From positions 29,813-93,812 of the forward strand of contig CAAEUX010000036.1 of assembly GCA_900759335.1 (NCBI GenBank): a stretch of DNA of 64,000 nt. Direction: 5' to 3'. The position numbers and the translations under genes are program-made. Shown here piece by piece: positions 53,958-62,758 of this stretch (positions are counted from its first letter, which is position 1; each line of letters opens with the position of its first letter). Origin of the DNA: an uncultured Collinsella sp. GTDB lineage: Bacteria; Actinomycetota; Coriobacteriia; Coriobacteriales; Coriobacteriaceae. The notes below the pieces were generated by a model. The model worked only from the letters and a program-made list of their open reading frames with translations, had not been told where the DNA came from and ran no database searches.

Positions 53958-56900
53958 ATGCCCACCACCTCAACCGATCCGCGCGCCGCTGCTGCCGCGC
54001 TGCTGGCACCCGGTACCACCTGCCACGGTTTTGCCGTCGAGCGCTGCGAGGCCGTGCCCGAGCTCGACTCGGACGCCTACGTGCTGCGCCACACTGCCTC
54101 GGGCGCTCGCCTGCTGTACCTGGCGTGCGACGACGAAAACAAGGCCTTTGCCATTGGCTTTAAGACGCCGCCGGCCGATTCCACCGGCGTGTTCCATATT
54201 CTTGAGCACTCGGTGCTGTGCGGATCGGCCAAGTTCCCCGTCAAGGAGCCGTTTGTCGACCTGATCAAGAGCTCCATGCAGACGTTCCTCAACGCCATGA
54301 CCTACCCCGACAAGACTATCTACCCCGTTGCCACCACCAACGAGCAGGATCTGTACAACCTGATGAACGTGTACCTGGACGCGGTGTTCAACCCGGCCAT
54401 CTACACCAAGCCGACCATTTTTGAGCAGGAGGGCTGGCACTACGAGCTGGACCTGCCGGAGGGCGCCGAGGGCGAAGGCAGCGCCGCCAGCCTGCGCGAG
54501 GGCGCGCTGCGCTATAACGGTGTGGTGTTCAACGAGATGAAGGGCGCGCTGTCCGACCCCATGAGCGTGCTGGACGACGCCGTCAACGCCGCGCTCTATC
54601 CCGACACCGCCTATGCGCACGAGAGCGGCGGCGACCCGCGCGCGATCCCTGCGCTCACCTACGAGCAGTTCCTGGACACGCACGCGCGCCACTACAATCC
54701 TTCCAACTCCTACATCACGCTCTACGGCGACCTGGACGTGGACCGCGCGCTGGCGTTTTTGGACGAGCGCTACCTGTCGCAGCCGAGCGCCGCGAGCCGC
54801 CGCATGGACGCTGCCGTTGCCGCCGGCGAGGACCCGTCCACACTGGCGCCCAATCCGCTGGGCGTGCAGGCACCCGTGACCTGCGAGTATAAGCGCATCG
54901 AGATGGCCACTACGCCCGAGAACGCCCTGGTGGGCCTGGGCCTGGTGCTGGGCAGCGCGCTCGACCGCAAGCGCACGATCGCGGCGGATATCCTGTTCGA
55001 GGCGCTGCTGGGCTCCAACGAAGCGCCGGTTAAGAAGGCCATTCTGGCCGCCGGCCTGGGCGGCAACGTGGTGAGCTACACCGCGGCCGAAAGCCTGCAG
55101 CCCTACGAGCTCATCATGCTGCAAAACGCGCAGCCCGGCGTGGCGCGTGAGCTGCGCCGCGTGTTCCAGGACGCCTGCCGCGACCTGTGCGAGCACGGCG
55201 TTCCGCGTGAGCGCCTGGAAGCCATCATCAGCAGCAACGAATACGACCTGCGCCAGCGCGACTACGGTATCGCCGACGGTGTGGCCATTGCGTGCGACGC
55301 GCTGAGCACCTGGCTCTACGATGACGACGCCGCGACGCTGGCACTCAAGTACGGCCCGGTGTACGAGGAGCTGCGTGGCAAGCTGGACGGCAGCTACTTT
55401 GAGGACCTGCTGCGCGAGCTGGTGCTGGAAAACGACCACATGGCACTGGTCGAGCTGGTGCCGGTGGACGCCGCCGAGGGTTCGGAGAACGCCGAAGCTG
55501 CCGAGCTGGCAGCCAAGCGCGATGCCATGACCGATGCCGAGCTGGCCGACGTGGTCGAGCGCACGGCTGCGCTGCGTGCCGCACAGGAGGCGGAAGACAC
55601 ACCCGAGGCCAAGGCCACGCTGCCGCGCCTGCGCGTGTCCGACATTGGCGAGGCGCGCCCCGAGCCGCCGCTGGTCGTAGACACGACCGCGCCCATCCCC
55701 TGCCTGCGCCACGGCATCCCCACCAACCGCCTGGCCTACGCCATGCAGTATTTCGACCTGAGCTGCGTCGCGTTTGAAGACCTGCCCTACGTGACGCTGC
55801 TCTGCCGCCTGCTCAAACAGCTGCCCACGAGCGAGCACTCGGCCGAGGAGCTCGACAACTTGCTCGCCGGCAAGCTGGGCTTTTTGAGCTTTACGACCGA
55901 GGTCATGACCCAACCCGACGTGGACGGCGTGCACCCCTACCTGCTGGTGAGCGCCGGCGCCCTGTCCGAGAAGATCGATGCGCTGGCGAGCCTGCCGCGC
56001 GAGGTGTGGTCGAACACGCTGCTGGCGGATGCCGACGCCGACCGCGTCCGCGACGTGCTCACACAGATTCGCATTGGGCTTGAGCAGGGGTTTATCAACA
56101 ACGGTCACTCGGCGGCACTCGGTCGCGCGATGAGCTACAGCTCGCCTTCGGCCGTGGTGCGCGAGCAGCTTTCGGGCGTTGATTTCTATCTGTTCCTGCG
56201 CGATTTGCTCGAACACTTTGACGAGCGCCTGGACGACCTGCGCGCCAAGCTTGCCGAGCTGGCAGAGCGCATCTTTGTGGCCGATGGCTGCATGGCGAGT
56301 TTTACCGGCAGCGACGAGGACTTTGACGCATACTGGGATGCTGCTGGCGACCTGGGGCTGGGCGCGGGCCACGGCGGCGCTGGCAGCGACGCGCTCGTGG
56401 TGCCGGCGCCGCGCGACCGCCACGAAGCCTTTGTCATCCCCAGCGACATCTGCTTTGCGGCGAGCGCGTGCGATCCGCGTCGCTTGGGGCTCGAAGTGAC
56501 GGGCGCCTGGGCGGTTGCTGCCAACGCACTCTCCTACGACTACCTGTGGAACGAGATCCGCGTGAAGGGCGGCGCGTACGGCTGCGGATTCCGCGCGGCC
56601 GGCGAGCGTCAGGCGGCGTTCTACACCTACCGCGACCCGGCAATCGACCCCTCGATTGAGCGCGTGGCGCGCGCAGGCGAATGGCTCGGCAGCTTTGAAC
56701 CCGACAAGACCGCCTTTGAGGGCTTTATCGTGAGCTGCGTGAGCGGCATGGACGCGCCGGTGAAGCCCTACGCGCTCACCAAGCGCCGCAACACGACCTA
56801 CCTGGCCGGGCTCGATCCGCACGCACGCGAGGAGCGCCGCGCCCAGATGCTCGCTGCCACGCCCGGTGAGCTTCGCTCGCTCGGCGCCGACGTGACGCGC

Positions 56901-56993
56901 ATCGCAGCCGAGTCGCCCACCTGCGTCTTTGGCGGCCGAGACGTCATCGCCAAGAGCAACGCCGGCTTTACCGTCATCGACCTGCTGGCCTAG
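53958..56993 (+). CDS. M16-family (presequence protease-like) metallopeptidase
   Basis: 1011 aa from ATG 53958 (AAAGGAG upstream). The inverted zinc motif HxxEH is at about residue 84 (VFHILEHSVLCGSAKFPVKEP), with the distal glutamate in YNGVVFNEMKGALSDP. This N-terminal region is characteristic of the PreP/CYM1 branch (M16C). Two further M16 halves follow, with the C-terminal substrate-closing segment VKGGAYGCGF. No signal peptide; probably a cytoplasmic oligopeptidase. Codon use is strongly GC-biased, like the neighbours. Confidence 0.94.
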   Translation: MPTTSTDPRAAAAALLAPGTTCHGFAVERCEAVPELDSDAYVLRHTASGARLLYLACDDENKAFAIGFKTPPADSTGVFHILEHSVLCGSAKFPVKEPFVDLIKSSMQTFLNAMTYPDKTIYPVATTNEQDLYNLMNVYLDAVFNPAIYTKPTIFEQEGWHYELDLPEGAEGEGSAASLREGALRYNGVVFNEMKGALSDPMSVLDDAVNAALYPDTAYAHESGGDPRAIPALTYEQFLDTHARHYNPSNSYITLYGDLDVDRALAFLDERYLSQPSAASRRMDAAVAAGEDPSTLAPNPLGVQAPVTCEYKRIEMATTPENALVGLGLVLGSALDRKRTIAADILFEALLGSNEAPVKKAILAAGLGGNVVSYTAAESLQPYELIMLQNAQPGVARELRRVFQDACRDLCEHGVPRERLEAIISSNEYDLRQRDYGIADGVAIACDALSTWLYDDDAATLALKYGPVYEELRGKLDGSYFEDLLRELVLENDHMALVELVPVDAAEGSENAEAAELAAKRDAMTDAELADVVERTAALRAAQEAEDTPEAKATLPRLRVSDIGEARPEPPLVVDTTAPIPCLRHGIPTNRLAYAMQYFDLSCVAFEDLPYVTLLCRLLKQLPTSEHSAEELDNLLAGKLGFLSFTTEVMTQPDVDGVHPYLLVSAGALSEKIDALASLPREVWSNTLLADADADRVRDVLTQIRIGLEQGFINNGHSAALGRAMSYSSPSAVVREQLSGVDFYLFLRDLLEHFDERLDDLRAKLAELAERIFVADGCMASFTGSDEDFDAYWDAAGDLGLGAGHGGAGSDALVVPAPRDRHEAFVIPSDICFAASACDPRRLGLEVTGAWAVAANALSYDYLWNEIRVKGGAYGCGFRAAGERQAAFYTYRDPAIDPSIERVARAGEWLGSFEPDKTAFEGFIVSCVSGMDAPVKPYALTKRRNTTYLAGLDPHAREERRAQMLAATPGELRSLGADVTRIAAESPTCVFGGRDVIAKSNAGFTVIDLLA

Positions 56994-57006
56994 CCACAGC
57001 CAAGCA

Positions 57007-57047
57007 AAACCACCACAAAGGGGACAGGCACCTTTGTGGTGGTTTTT
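57007..57047. repeat. GGGGACAGG-core hairpin, copy c
   Basis: AACCACCACAAAGG / CCTTTGTGGTGGTT arms around GGACAGGCA. An identical sequence is found at 59538-59577. It sits between convergent genes and may act as a terminator. Confidence 0.8.
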
Positions 57048-57058
57048 CGAGTGGGTTG

Positions 57059-58714
57059 CTACTTGATAAACGGGTTCAGCCTGGCCCCTAACGGATCGAG
57101 CTTGTACATCCTTGCAAAGCATTCGCGACCATAGTCGGAATCGTTGCTCCAGCTACCCTGGTCGACGTCGTACTCTGCATCCAGACGAATCCACTCCTCC
57201 GGCTTGTTCTTCTCGTGCTTGCTGCAGAAGTAGCGCTGGTACTCGACCTCGTGCTCAAACTCAAACTCGGCATCCGAACCGCGGCCGCAATACTCGTCGA
57301 CCGACGTCAGGTTGCCGTGCTCGTCGTAATAGAACTCCGCATAGCCGCCGCGCTCGGAATCGATCCTGTCGAGCTTTCCGTCGCTGTACGAATAATCCAC
57401 CGCTGCGTACGAGTTCAGCGAGCCGTAGTCGTTGCCGTGCGAGTCATATGCCACAGGCGAGATACGCGAAATGTTGCCGTCCTTGTCATACTCGTAGCCC
57501 GCGGTAATCGTCCACGTAGTTCCCACCGTGTCGCCCTGGCAGTCCAGCGTAAAGGACGTCACGCGATCCTTGTCGTATCCGTACGAATACACGACCGTCC
57601 GAGGATTGGCCGGGCTGGTATCGGTGTTGGTCACCATGTTGCCGTCCTGGTAGACATACGTGCTCGCGCTCTCGCCGTAACCCGCATGGGTCGTCTTGTT
57701 GATCAGGTTTCCGTCCGCGTCGTAGGTAAACGTCGTGTTGCTCGACGAATCGCTCACGTCGGCATCGCATTCGATACGCGTGACGTTACCGTCGGCGTCG
57801 TACGTAAACGTGTTGACGTTCTCGTAACCGCCCGCCAAATCTTCCTCAATCTCCGAGATGCGATGCGACTCATCGTGCTCGACGCTGTAGCTTACGCCGC
57901 CACCTTGCTTAACGGCAGACGTGAAGCCCGTGACGTAACCGTTCTCGTCGCGCTCGATCTCGTAGATATCGCCGTACTGGTCCGATTTATCGGTACCCTC
58001 GTAGGACATCGGCAGCCACAACTCGTCGAGCTGTGTGTCCTTAATGCCGCTAACCTTCGTATCCCGCGGCAGTGCCAACGTGGCGAGCTTCTTTTTGCCC
58101 GAAAGATCGACGCTTTTGAGCTCCCCGGCATTTGAAAGGTCGAGCTTCTCGATGTTGTCGCAACCGTCCAGGTTAACGACGGTGACGTTGCTCGCCGAGT
58201 TAAGCTCGACGGCCTTAAGGTCGCCGCAGCCCGAAAGGTCCAGGTTGACGAGTTTATCCCCACCGTATTCCACACTGGTAACGTTGGGGAACACCTTGCC
58301 CAGGCCCTGCGTCGACGCGACGCCGTCCAGCTCGACCGACGTCACCGCCTTGGCCTCGTCGCGCGAGATGCGGCCGTCACCGTTCGTGTCGTACTTGGTC
58401 GAGACAAGCGCACGCATGCCGCTATCCGGGAAGGTTTTCTCGTCGATTGGGGTGGTCGCAATCTGGGTGAAGTAGAACAGCGCGCCACCGCCGATGCCCG
58501 CCGCCACGGCAAGCACCGCGGCAAGGGCGATGAGGGGCTTCTTGGAACGCTTGCGCCGCACGGGCTGCTGCACGGGCACGTATTGCTGAGGGACGGACGC
58601 GGCAGGCTGGGGTTGCTGCGTAGCCGCGACCTGGTCGGGTGCTACGGGCGCGCCGCAGACGGGACAAAAGAGGGCGTCGTCGACAAGCGGCGTGCCACAC
58701 GAGCGACAAAACAT
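57059..58714 (-). CDS. Zinc-ribbon membrane protein with EF-hand, leucine-rich and YD-like repeats
   Basis: 551 aa from ATG 58714 (AAAGGAG upstream). The cytoplasmic N-terminus has a double zinc ribbon (CRSCGTPLVDDALFCPVCG, residues 3-21), a Q/P-rich linker and a basic stop, then a membrane helix (about residues 60-82). Outside: an EF-hand-like calcium loop (DTNGDGRISRDEA, about residue 108), short leucine-rich/BspA-like strands, and then Rhs/YD-like repeats (TFTYDADGNVTRIE, TFTYDADGNLINKT, YEYDKDGNISRI, FYYDEHGNLTSV). Likely a surface-exposed protein. Function unknown. Confidence 0.8.
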   Translation of the reverse strand: MFCRSCGTPLVDDALFCPVCGAPVAPDQVAATQQPQPAASVPQQYVPVQQPVRRKRSKKPLIALAAVLAVAAGIGGGALFYFTQIATTPIDEKTFPDSGMRALVSTKYDTNGDGRISRDEAKAVTSVELDGVASTQGLGKVFPNVTSVEYGGDKLVNLDLSGCGDLKAVELNSASNVTVVNLDGCDNIEKLDLSNAGELKSVDLSGKKKLATLALPRDTKVSGIKDTQLDELWLPMSYEGTDKSDQYGDIYEIERDENGYVTGFTSAVKQGGGVSYSVEHDESHRISEIEEDLAGGYENVNTFTYDADGNVTRIECDADVSDSSSNTTFTYDADGNLINKTTHAGYGESASTYVYQDGNMVTNTDTSPANPRTVVYSYGYDKDRVTSFTLDCQGDTVGTTWTITAGYEYDKDGNISRISPVAYDSHGNDYGSLNSYAAVDYSYSDGKLDRIDSERGGYAEFYYDEHGNLTSVDEYCGRGSDAEFEFEHEVEYQRYFCSKHEKNKPEEWIRLDAEYDVDQGSWSNDSDYGRECFARMYKLDPLGARLNPFIK

Positions 58715-58839
58715 GGCGGGCTCCTTTCGGTTCATTCCTTCCACCATGAAGGTAAACCCAAAGCCACAGCCCTTGTTGCGCAACATTCAGCCCAAGCCAC
58801 CGCAAAGGGGCGCAGCTCACAGGTGCCTTTGTGTTGGTT

Positions 58840-58875
58840 CGAACACTTGTTCTATACGTACACATGTTCTATAGT
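58840..58875 (+). promoter_or_regulatory. Promoter of hicAB overlapped by a LexA-like box
   Basis: -35 TTGTTC (58847-58852) and -10 TATAGT (58870-58875), spaced 17 bp. The dyad CGAACACTTGTTC (58840-58852) resembles Gram-positive/actinobacterial LexA boxes (GAAC-N4-GTTC) and covers the -35. A second weaker half site, ACATGTTCT, is at 58862-58870. Confidence 0.6.
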
Positions 58876-58935
58876 AGGGATGCTTGCATCGGACTAAAAT
58901 TGCAACTAGGATATAGTTGCAGAATGTGAGGCGGG

Positions 58936-59199
58936 ATGACACGGACCGATAAACTCATCGCCCAACTGCTTAGCTGCCCTTCGACGTATCGGTATACCGA
59001 TTTTTTAAAAGTCATGGCTTCATATGGCTTTGAAATGGACAACAAAGGCAAGACATCCGGATCGCGCGTTCGCTTCTACAGGCCATCAGATGGCAGGATA
59101 TTCGTAATGCACGCGCCACATCCATCTGACGAATTGACAGCGGGGACCATTCGAAACATCGTTCGATTTCTGCAAGATGTCGGAGGTAGTCATGAGTAA
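58936..59199 (+). CDS. hicA: HicA-family toxin
   Basis: 87 aa, ATG 58936. Small mRNA-interferase-like toxin with a double-stranded RNA-binding fold: LLSCPSTYRYTDFLKVMASYGFEM, then GSRVRFYRPSDGRIFVMHAPHP and ELTAGTIRNIVRFLQD. The usual catalytic GSH is GSR, a variant also seen in other HicA proteins; the nearby His residues may substitute. It overlaps hicB by 8 nt. Typical hicAB order. Confidence 0.85.
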   Translation: MTRTDKLIAQLLSCPSTYRYTDFLKVMASYGFEMDNKGKTSGSRVRFYRPSDGRIFVMHAPHPSDELTAGTIRNIVRFLQDVGGSHE

Positions 59200-59521
59200 C
59201 GTTTTGGCATACAAGGGTTATTTCGCCCCAGTCGAGTTCGATGCCGAACAGCATGTGCTAACAGGTATGGTCACCGGCATTAGGGACGCAATCGTATTTG
59301 AAGGCTCCACGGTTAAAGAAGTGGAACAATGCTACCACGACGCCGTTGACGATTACCTTGAGTTTTGCGCCGAGAAGGGCAAGGAGCCCGAGCGGGCTTT
59401 TAAGGGCTCGTTCAACGTAAGAACGGGTTCCGAGCTTCATAAGCAAGCAGCGCTGGCGGCGGCAAAGAAGGGTGAGTCACTCAATAAGTTTGTGACTGAG
59501 GCGATCGCTGCGGCGTTATAG
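59192..59521 (+). CDS. hicB: HicB-family antitoxin
   Basis: 109 aa from ATG 59192 (GGAGG inside hicA). The N-terminal partial RNase H-like fold (YKGYFAPVEFDAEQHVLTGMVTGIRDAIVFEGSTVKEVEQCYHDAVDDYLEFC) is typical of HicB. The C-terminus is a ribbon-helix-helix DNA-binding domain (GSFNVRTGSELHKQAALAAAKKGESLNKFVTEAI). Neutralises HicA and represses the operon. Confidence 0.88.
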   Translation: MSNVLAYKGYFAPVEFDAEQHVLTGMVTGIRDAIVFEGSTVKEVEQCYHDAVDDYLEFCAEKGKEPERAFKGSFNVRTGSELHKQAALAAAKKGESLNKFVTEAIAAAL

Positions 59522-59537
59522 CATTAACGCCTAGGCT

Positions 59538-59577
59538 CAAACCACCACAAAGGGGACAGGCACCTTTGTGGTGGTTT
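59538..59577. repeat. GGGGACAGG-core hairpin, copy d
   Basis: Identical to copy c at 57007 over about 35 bp. Confidence 0.8.
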
Positions 59578-59589
59578 GGGGTGAATCCA

Positions 59590-59650
59590 TCGCGTTTGCC
59601 CAGATAAAAGCTGCCAAAATAAACCTGTCCCTTTTTGGTAGGTTTGGGAG
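59590..59650. repeat. Hairpin repeat, copy e (inverted match to 6788-6840)
   Basis: Reads GCGTTTGCCCAGATAAAA then CTGCCAAAATAAACCTGTCCCTTTTTGG, the reverse complement of the 6788-6840 element with few changes. It covers the region just before the 5-FCL start. Confidence 0.7.
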
Positions 59651-59661
59651 ATGAGGCTGGA

Positions 59662-60258
59662 ATGGATAAGGCTGAGTTGCGGCGGGCGGTGATTGCTCGG
59701 CGCGATGCTCTTGATTTGGATGTTCGGACGGCGAAGTCTGCTGTTGTATGCGCGCGGCTTGCTGAGCTGATGGAGTCCAGCGGCACTGCGAGCCAACGCA
59801 CCGTTGCCGTCTATGCCGCGATGGGTTCCGAGGTCGACCCAGCCGCGTTTGCCGCTGCGGCCGCCGCGCGCGGCTGGCGTGTAGCCTATCCATGCATGCT
59901 CTCGGCAACAGATGCCATGGCTTGTGGCCAGCGCATGTGCATGCGGGCAGTCTCTGCCGGCGATGCGTCCGAGACCCCGTTTATCGCCCACCCTACGCGG
60001 GCCTTCGCAGCCACGGACATCGACAGCAGCCGCTTCCCCACCGTGCCTGCCGCCGAGCTCGACATGATTATCGTGCCGCTCGTGGCTTTCGACCGCACCG
60101 GCGCGCGCCTGGGCTACGGCGGCGGCTGCTACGACCGCTACCTGCCCACAGTTGCACCTGAATGCCAAATCGTCGGCATCGCCTTTGACGAACAGCGCGT
60201 CGACCACGTTCCCACCGATGCGCACGACCTGCCGCTGCCCAACATCGTCAGCGCCTAG
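59662..60258 (+). CDS. 5-formyltetrahydrofolate cyclo-ligase
   Basis: 198 aa from ATG 59662. Converts 5-formyl-THF to 5,10-methenyl-THF with ATP in one-carbon metabolism. The N-terminus has basic helix DKAELRRAVIARRDAL, and the C-terminal signature IIVPLVAFDRTGARLGYGGGCYDRYLP carries the ATP/Mg-binding loop. Length is normal. Usually found near moaA or dnaK-linked genes; here it stands alone between repeats. Confidence 0.94.
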   Translation: MDKAELRRAVIARRDALDLDVRTAKSAVVCARLAELMESSGTASQRTVAVYAAMGSEVDPAAFAAAAAARGWRVAYPCMLSATDAMACGQRMCMRAVSAGDASETPFIAHPTRAFAATDIDSSRFPTVPAAELDMIIVPLVAFDRTGARLGYGGGCYDRYLPTVAPECQIVGIAFDEQRVDHVPTDAHDLPLPNIVSA

Positions 60259-60279
60259 CCGCCGCTGTATCGCACCCGC

Positions 60280-60400
60280 AAGATGAGCGTGGAAAATCTC
60301 CCACTTTGAGCCCCCTTACGAGCTAAAAACGGGAGATTATCCACGCTCATTCAACAAGCGTCCGAAAATCCACGCTCGTCCGTCCGATTTTCCACGCTTG
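60280..60400. repeat. GAGCGTGGA-family repeat cluster, copy 2
   Basis: Inverted GAGCGTGGAAAATCTCCC and GGGAGATTATCCACGCTC arms, about 25 bp apart, followed by GTCCGAAAATCCACGCTCG and GATTTTCCACGCTTG. Lies at the 3' side of the AbiEi-like gene. Confidence 0.75.
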
Positions 60401-60425
60401 TGCAGCCAAACGCCCTGCAACTGCC

Positions 60426-61388
60426 TCAGCACGCACGCGGCACGCCGGCGACCTTGAGCTTGCGATCGAGCTTTGTCGGATCCCTTAGATCATCCCAGCA
60501 CAAGCGCACGATCTTGCAGTTATCAAGCAGCGAAAGCCTCGACTCGCGCTGGCGCTCATCGAACTGCGCCTTCGCGAGCTTGCCCTCCTCCGCCGCCTTC
60601 TCGCTTTTAACAAATCCGTCGAACTCCCCGATAATCAGCCGGTCGCCCACGCGCCACAAGTAGTCGACGCGATACGGTCGTCCCGGCTCAACCGGGTCGA
60701 ACAGCTCAACTTGCAACTCCGGCGTCTGCCAGCCGCGCTCGATCATCATGGCACGCGCCTTGGACTCGCCGCCGCTTTCCGACAGCCCATCGGCACATCG
60801 TGCAACCCTGCGCGCCGTCACAACACCGCGACGATTCAGGCCAAGCTTGTCGACAGTCTCAACGAGATGCTCCTTCGACAAAAGTTGCTCATGGAGCGCC
60901 GAATCCGCGATGATCAGTCCCTCGACAAACGATGCATCGACCAAGCAATCCGTAATCGTTTGATCGATATCGGTTACGGCGATATCCATCTGGGTGGCCC
61001 GTGTTTGACGAGCATAGCGATGACGAATGACCTGAGAGCCCGGCGTCGTCGATTGGGCTGGCATCGCGGCGATATGGATGTGCGTCAAATTGGCATGCGA
61101 AACCGAAAGGCCATAGATAACAGCCGCCGTATAGGAGCAAAATGTCCAGTCGGGGTGCTTTTGCGCAAGCGCCCGCACCCGATGCAGATAACGCTGCCGA
61201 AACTTGAGCTCGGACCAGTATTCCGGACGCGCATACAGCCCCGGCATGACCGCTTCGAGACTTCCCGCCTCCGCCCGCCGCTCAATCTGCTTTGCCTCCG
61301 CCGCCGTGCGCGCGTACACGCAGCTCATCTGCTGTTCGCATGCTTTAATGTGACTTGCAAGCCTTTGATTCGCCGTCATGTTTCCCAT
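60426..61388 (-). CDS. AbiEi-like protein with C-terminal PD-(D/E)XK fold
   Basis: 320 aa from ATG 61388 (GGGAGG upstream). The N-terminal part resembles AbiEi-type antitoxin/transcription factor proteins (ERRAEAGSLEAVMPGLYARPEYW, then FCSYTAAVIYGL). The C-terminal part (about 210-300) has GESKARAMMIERGWQTP, RVDYLWRVGDRLIIGEFDGFVKS and DNCKIVRLCWDDL, the Vsr/DUF559-like nuclease core with D, E-x-D. A second protein of this broad kind is at 32514. No nucleotidyltransferase partner (AbiEii) is next to it. Role unknown; possibly defence or repression. Confidence 0.65.
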   Translation of the reverse strand: MGNMTANQRLASHIKACEQQMSCVYARTAAEAKQIERRAEAGSLEAVMPGLYARPEYWSELKFRQRYLHRVRALAQKHPDWTFCSYTAAVIYGLSVSHANLTHIHIAAMPAQSTTPGSQVIRHRYARQTRATQMDIAVTDIDQTITDCLVDASFVEGLIIADSALHEQLLSKEHLVETVDKLGLNRRGVVTARRVARCADGLSESGGESKARAMMIERGWQTPELQVELFDPVEPGRPYRVDYLWRVGDRLIIGEFDGFVKSEKAAEEGKLAKAQFDERQRESRLSLLDNCKIVRLCWDDLRDPTKLDRKLKVAGVPRAC

Positions 61389-61675
61389 GTCGCCTCCCAA
61401 ATCTTGGAACGGCGCAAACGTACCAGACGGTTTCATGCGAAGTCTGACCAAATACCGTCCAGGCGCTGACCAAATGCTTGACGGTTTTGGACGTTTTAGG
61501 CTGATGTCTTATATCTGCAGGTAGGGCGGTTGTCGAGAGGTCCCTGTCTCCACATTTTGAGGCCTTGGTCCATCGGATTATCAGAAAGAAAAACCCGTCG
61601 AGATTCAAGACTACGCCAAATGCGACTTTGCCTCTGCACGCACCGTCGCTTAGCCGAGCCATCGGCATCTACATG
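61389..61675. other. Non-coding stretch upstream of the AbiEi-like gene
   Basis: No convincing ORF or RNA. The part at 61440-61510 (TGACGGTTTTGGACGTTTTAGGCTGA) resembles the middle of repeat cluster 1 at 53740-53768, so it is likely another decayed copy. Confidence 0.5.
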
Positions 61676-61800
61676 CCTAAAAAATGAGCGTGGATAATCT
61701 CCCGTTTTGAGCCTAGTTTCAAGCCAATAGTGGGAGATTATCCACGCTCGATTTGTAAATATCCGAAAATCCACGCTCGTCCGTCCGGATATCCACGCTC
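61676..61800. repeat. GAGCGTGGA-family repeat cluster, copy 3
   Basis: Perfect 18-bp inverted arms GAGCGTGGATAATCTCCC / GGGAGATTATCCACGCTC about 30 bp apart, then TCCGAAAATCCACGCTCGTC and GGATATCCACGCTCG. Lies at the 5' side of the AbiEi-like gene. Confidence 0.75.
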
Positions 61801-61831
61801 GTCACGCCACCGGCACAGCAGCAGCCGTAGC

Positions 61832-62758
61832 CTAGTGCTCCTCGCCGGCTCGGGCTAGGTCGTAGGGCGTGGTCTGGTAGACGTAGTAGTTGAGCCAGTT
61901 GGTGTAGAGCAGCTGAGCCTGGCTGCGCCAGACGTTGCGCGGCTCGGCGGTGGGGTCGTCACCCGGGAAGTAATGCGCCGGCACCTGAGGGTTGAGGCCG
62001 CGCTTCACGTCGCGCTCGTACTCCAGGCGCAACGTGTCGGTATCGTACTCGGGATGGCCAAAGACAAAGAAGCGACGGCTGTCGGTCGACTTGACGATGT
62101 ACAGACCCACCTCGTCGGACACGGCCACGACCTCAAGCTGCGGCTCGGCCTCCACGTCCTCGCGGCGCACATCGGTGTTGCGCGAATGCACGGCATAGAA
62201 ACGGTCGTCAAAGCCGCGAACCAGCGGGCTTTGCGGCTTCACCAGATAATGCTCGAACACGCCACTCGCCTTTGCCGGCAGGTCGTGCTTCTGGATACCG
62301 TAATGATGGTACAGGCCGGCCTGCGCGCCCCAACAAATGTGCAGCGTAGAGTGCACATGCGTGGTGGACCAATCCATGATCTGGCAGAGCTCGGGCCAGT
62401 AGTCGACCTCTTCGAACGGCATCTGTTCCACCGGCGCGCCCGTGATGATCAGGCCGTCGTAGTGGATGTCGCGGATGTCGTCGAACGTGCGGTAGAACGT
62501 CTCCAGGTGGCCGGCGCTTACGTGCGTGGCCTCGTGCGTCTTGGTGCGCAGCAGGTCCACCTCCACCTGCAGCGGCGTGTTGGAGAGCTTGCGCATGATT
62601 TGCGTCTCGGTGGCGATTTTGGTGGGCATGAGGTTGAGGATGAGCACGCGCAGCGGACGGATGTCCTGGTGCAGCGCGCGGTACTCGGTCATGACAAAGA
62701 TGTTCTCGCTCTCGAGCTGCGCGGCGGCAGGGAGGGCGTCGGGAATACGAATGGGCAT
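61832..62758 (-). CDS. metAA: Homoserine O-acetyltransferase (MetA type)
   Basis: 308 aa, start ATG 62758 (AAGGAGC upstream). MetA-fold acyltransferase that activates homoserine for methionine synthesis. Catalytic Cys142 (HICWGAQAG) and the His235/Glu237 pair (FGHPEYD) are intact. Residue 111 is Glu (TGAPVEQMPFEEVDYW); in characterised MetA proteins Glu111 selects acetyl-CoA and Gly111 succinyl-CoA, so acetyl-CoA use is predicted. No SAM riboswitch is evident upstream. Confidence 0.93.
   Translation of the reverse strand: MPIRIPDALPAAAQLESENIFVMTEYRALHQDIRPLRVLILNLMPTKIATETQIMRKLSNTPLQVEVDLLRTKTHEATHVSAGHLETFYRTFDDIRDIHYDGLIITGAPVEQMPFEEVDYWPELCQIMDWSTTHVHSTLHICWGAQAGLYHHYGIQKHDLPAKASGVFEHYLVKPQSPLVRGFDDRFYAVHSRNTDVRREDVEAEPQLEVVAVSDEVGLYIVKSTDSRRFFVFGHPEYDTDTLRLEYERDVKRGLNPQVPAHYFPGDDPTAEPRNVWRSQAQLLYTNWLNYYVYQTTPYDLARAGEEH

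Noticed and set aside
53970..57122. 1050-codon minus-strand ORF opposite the M16 peptidase
   Set aside because: Antisense shadow of a gene with clear HxxEH and family motifs on the plus strand.
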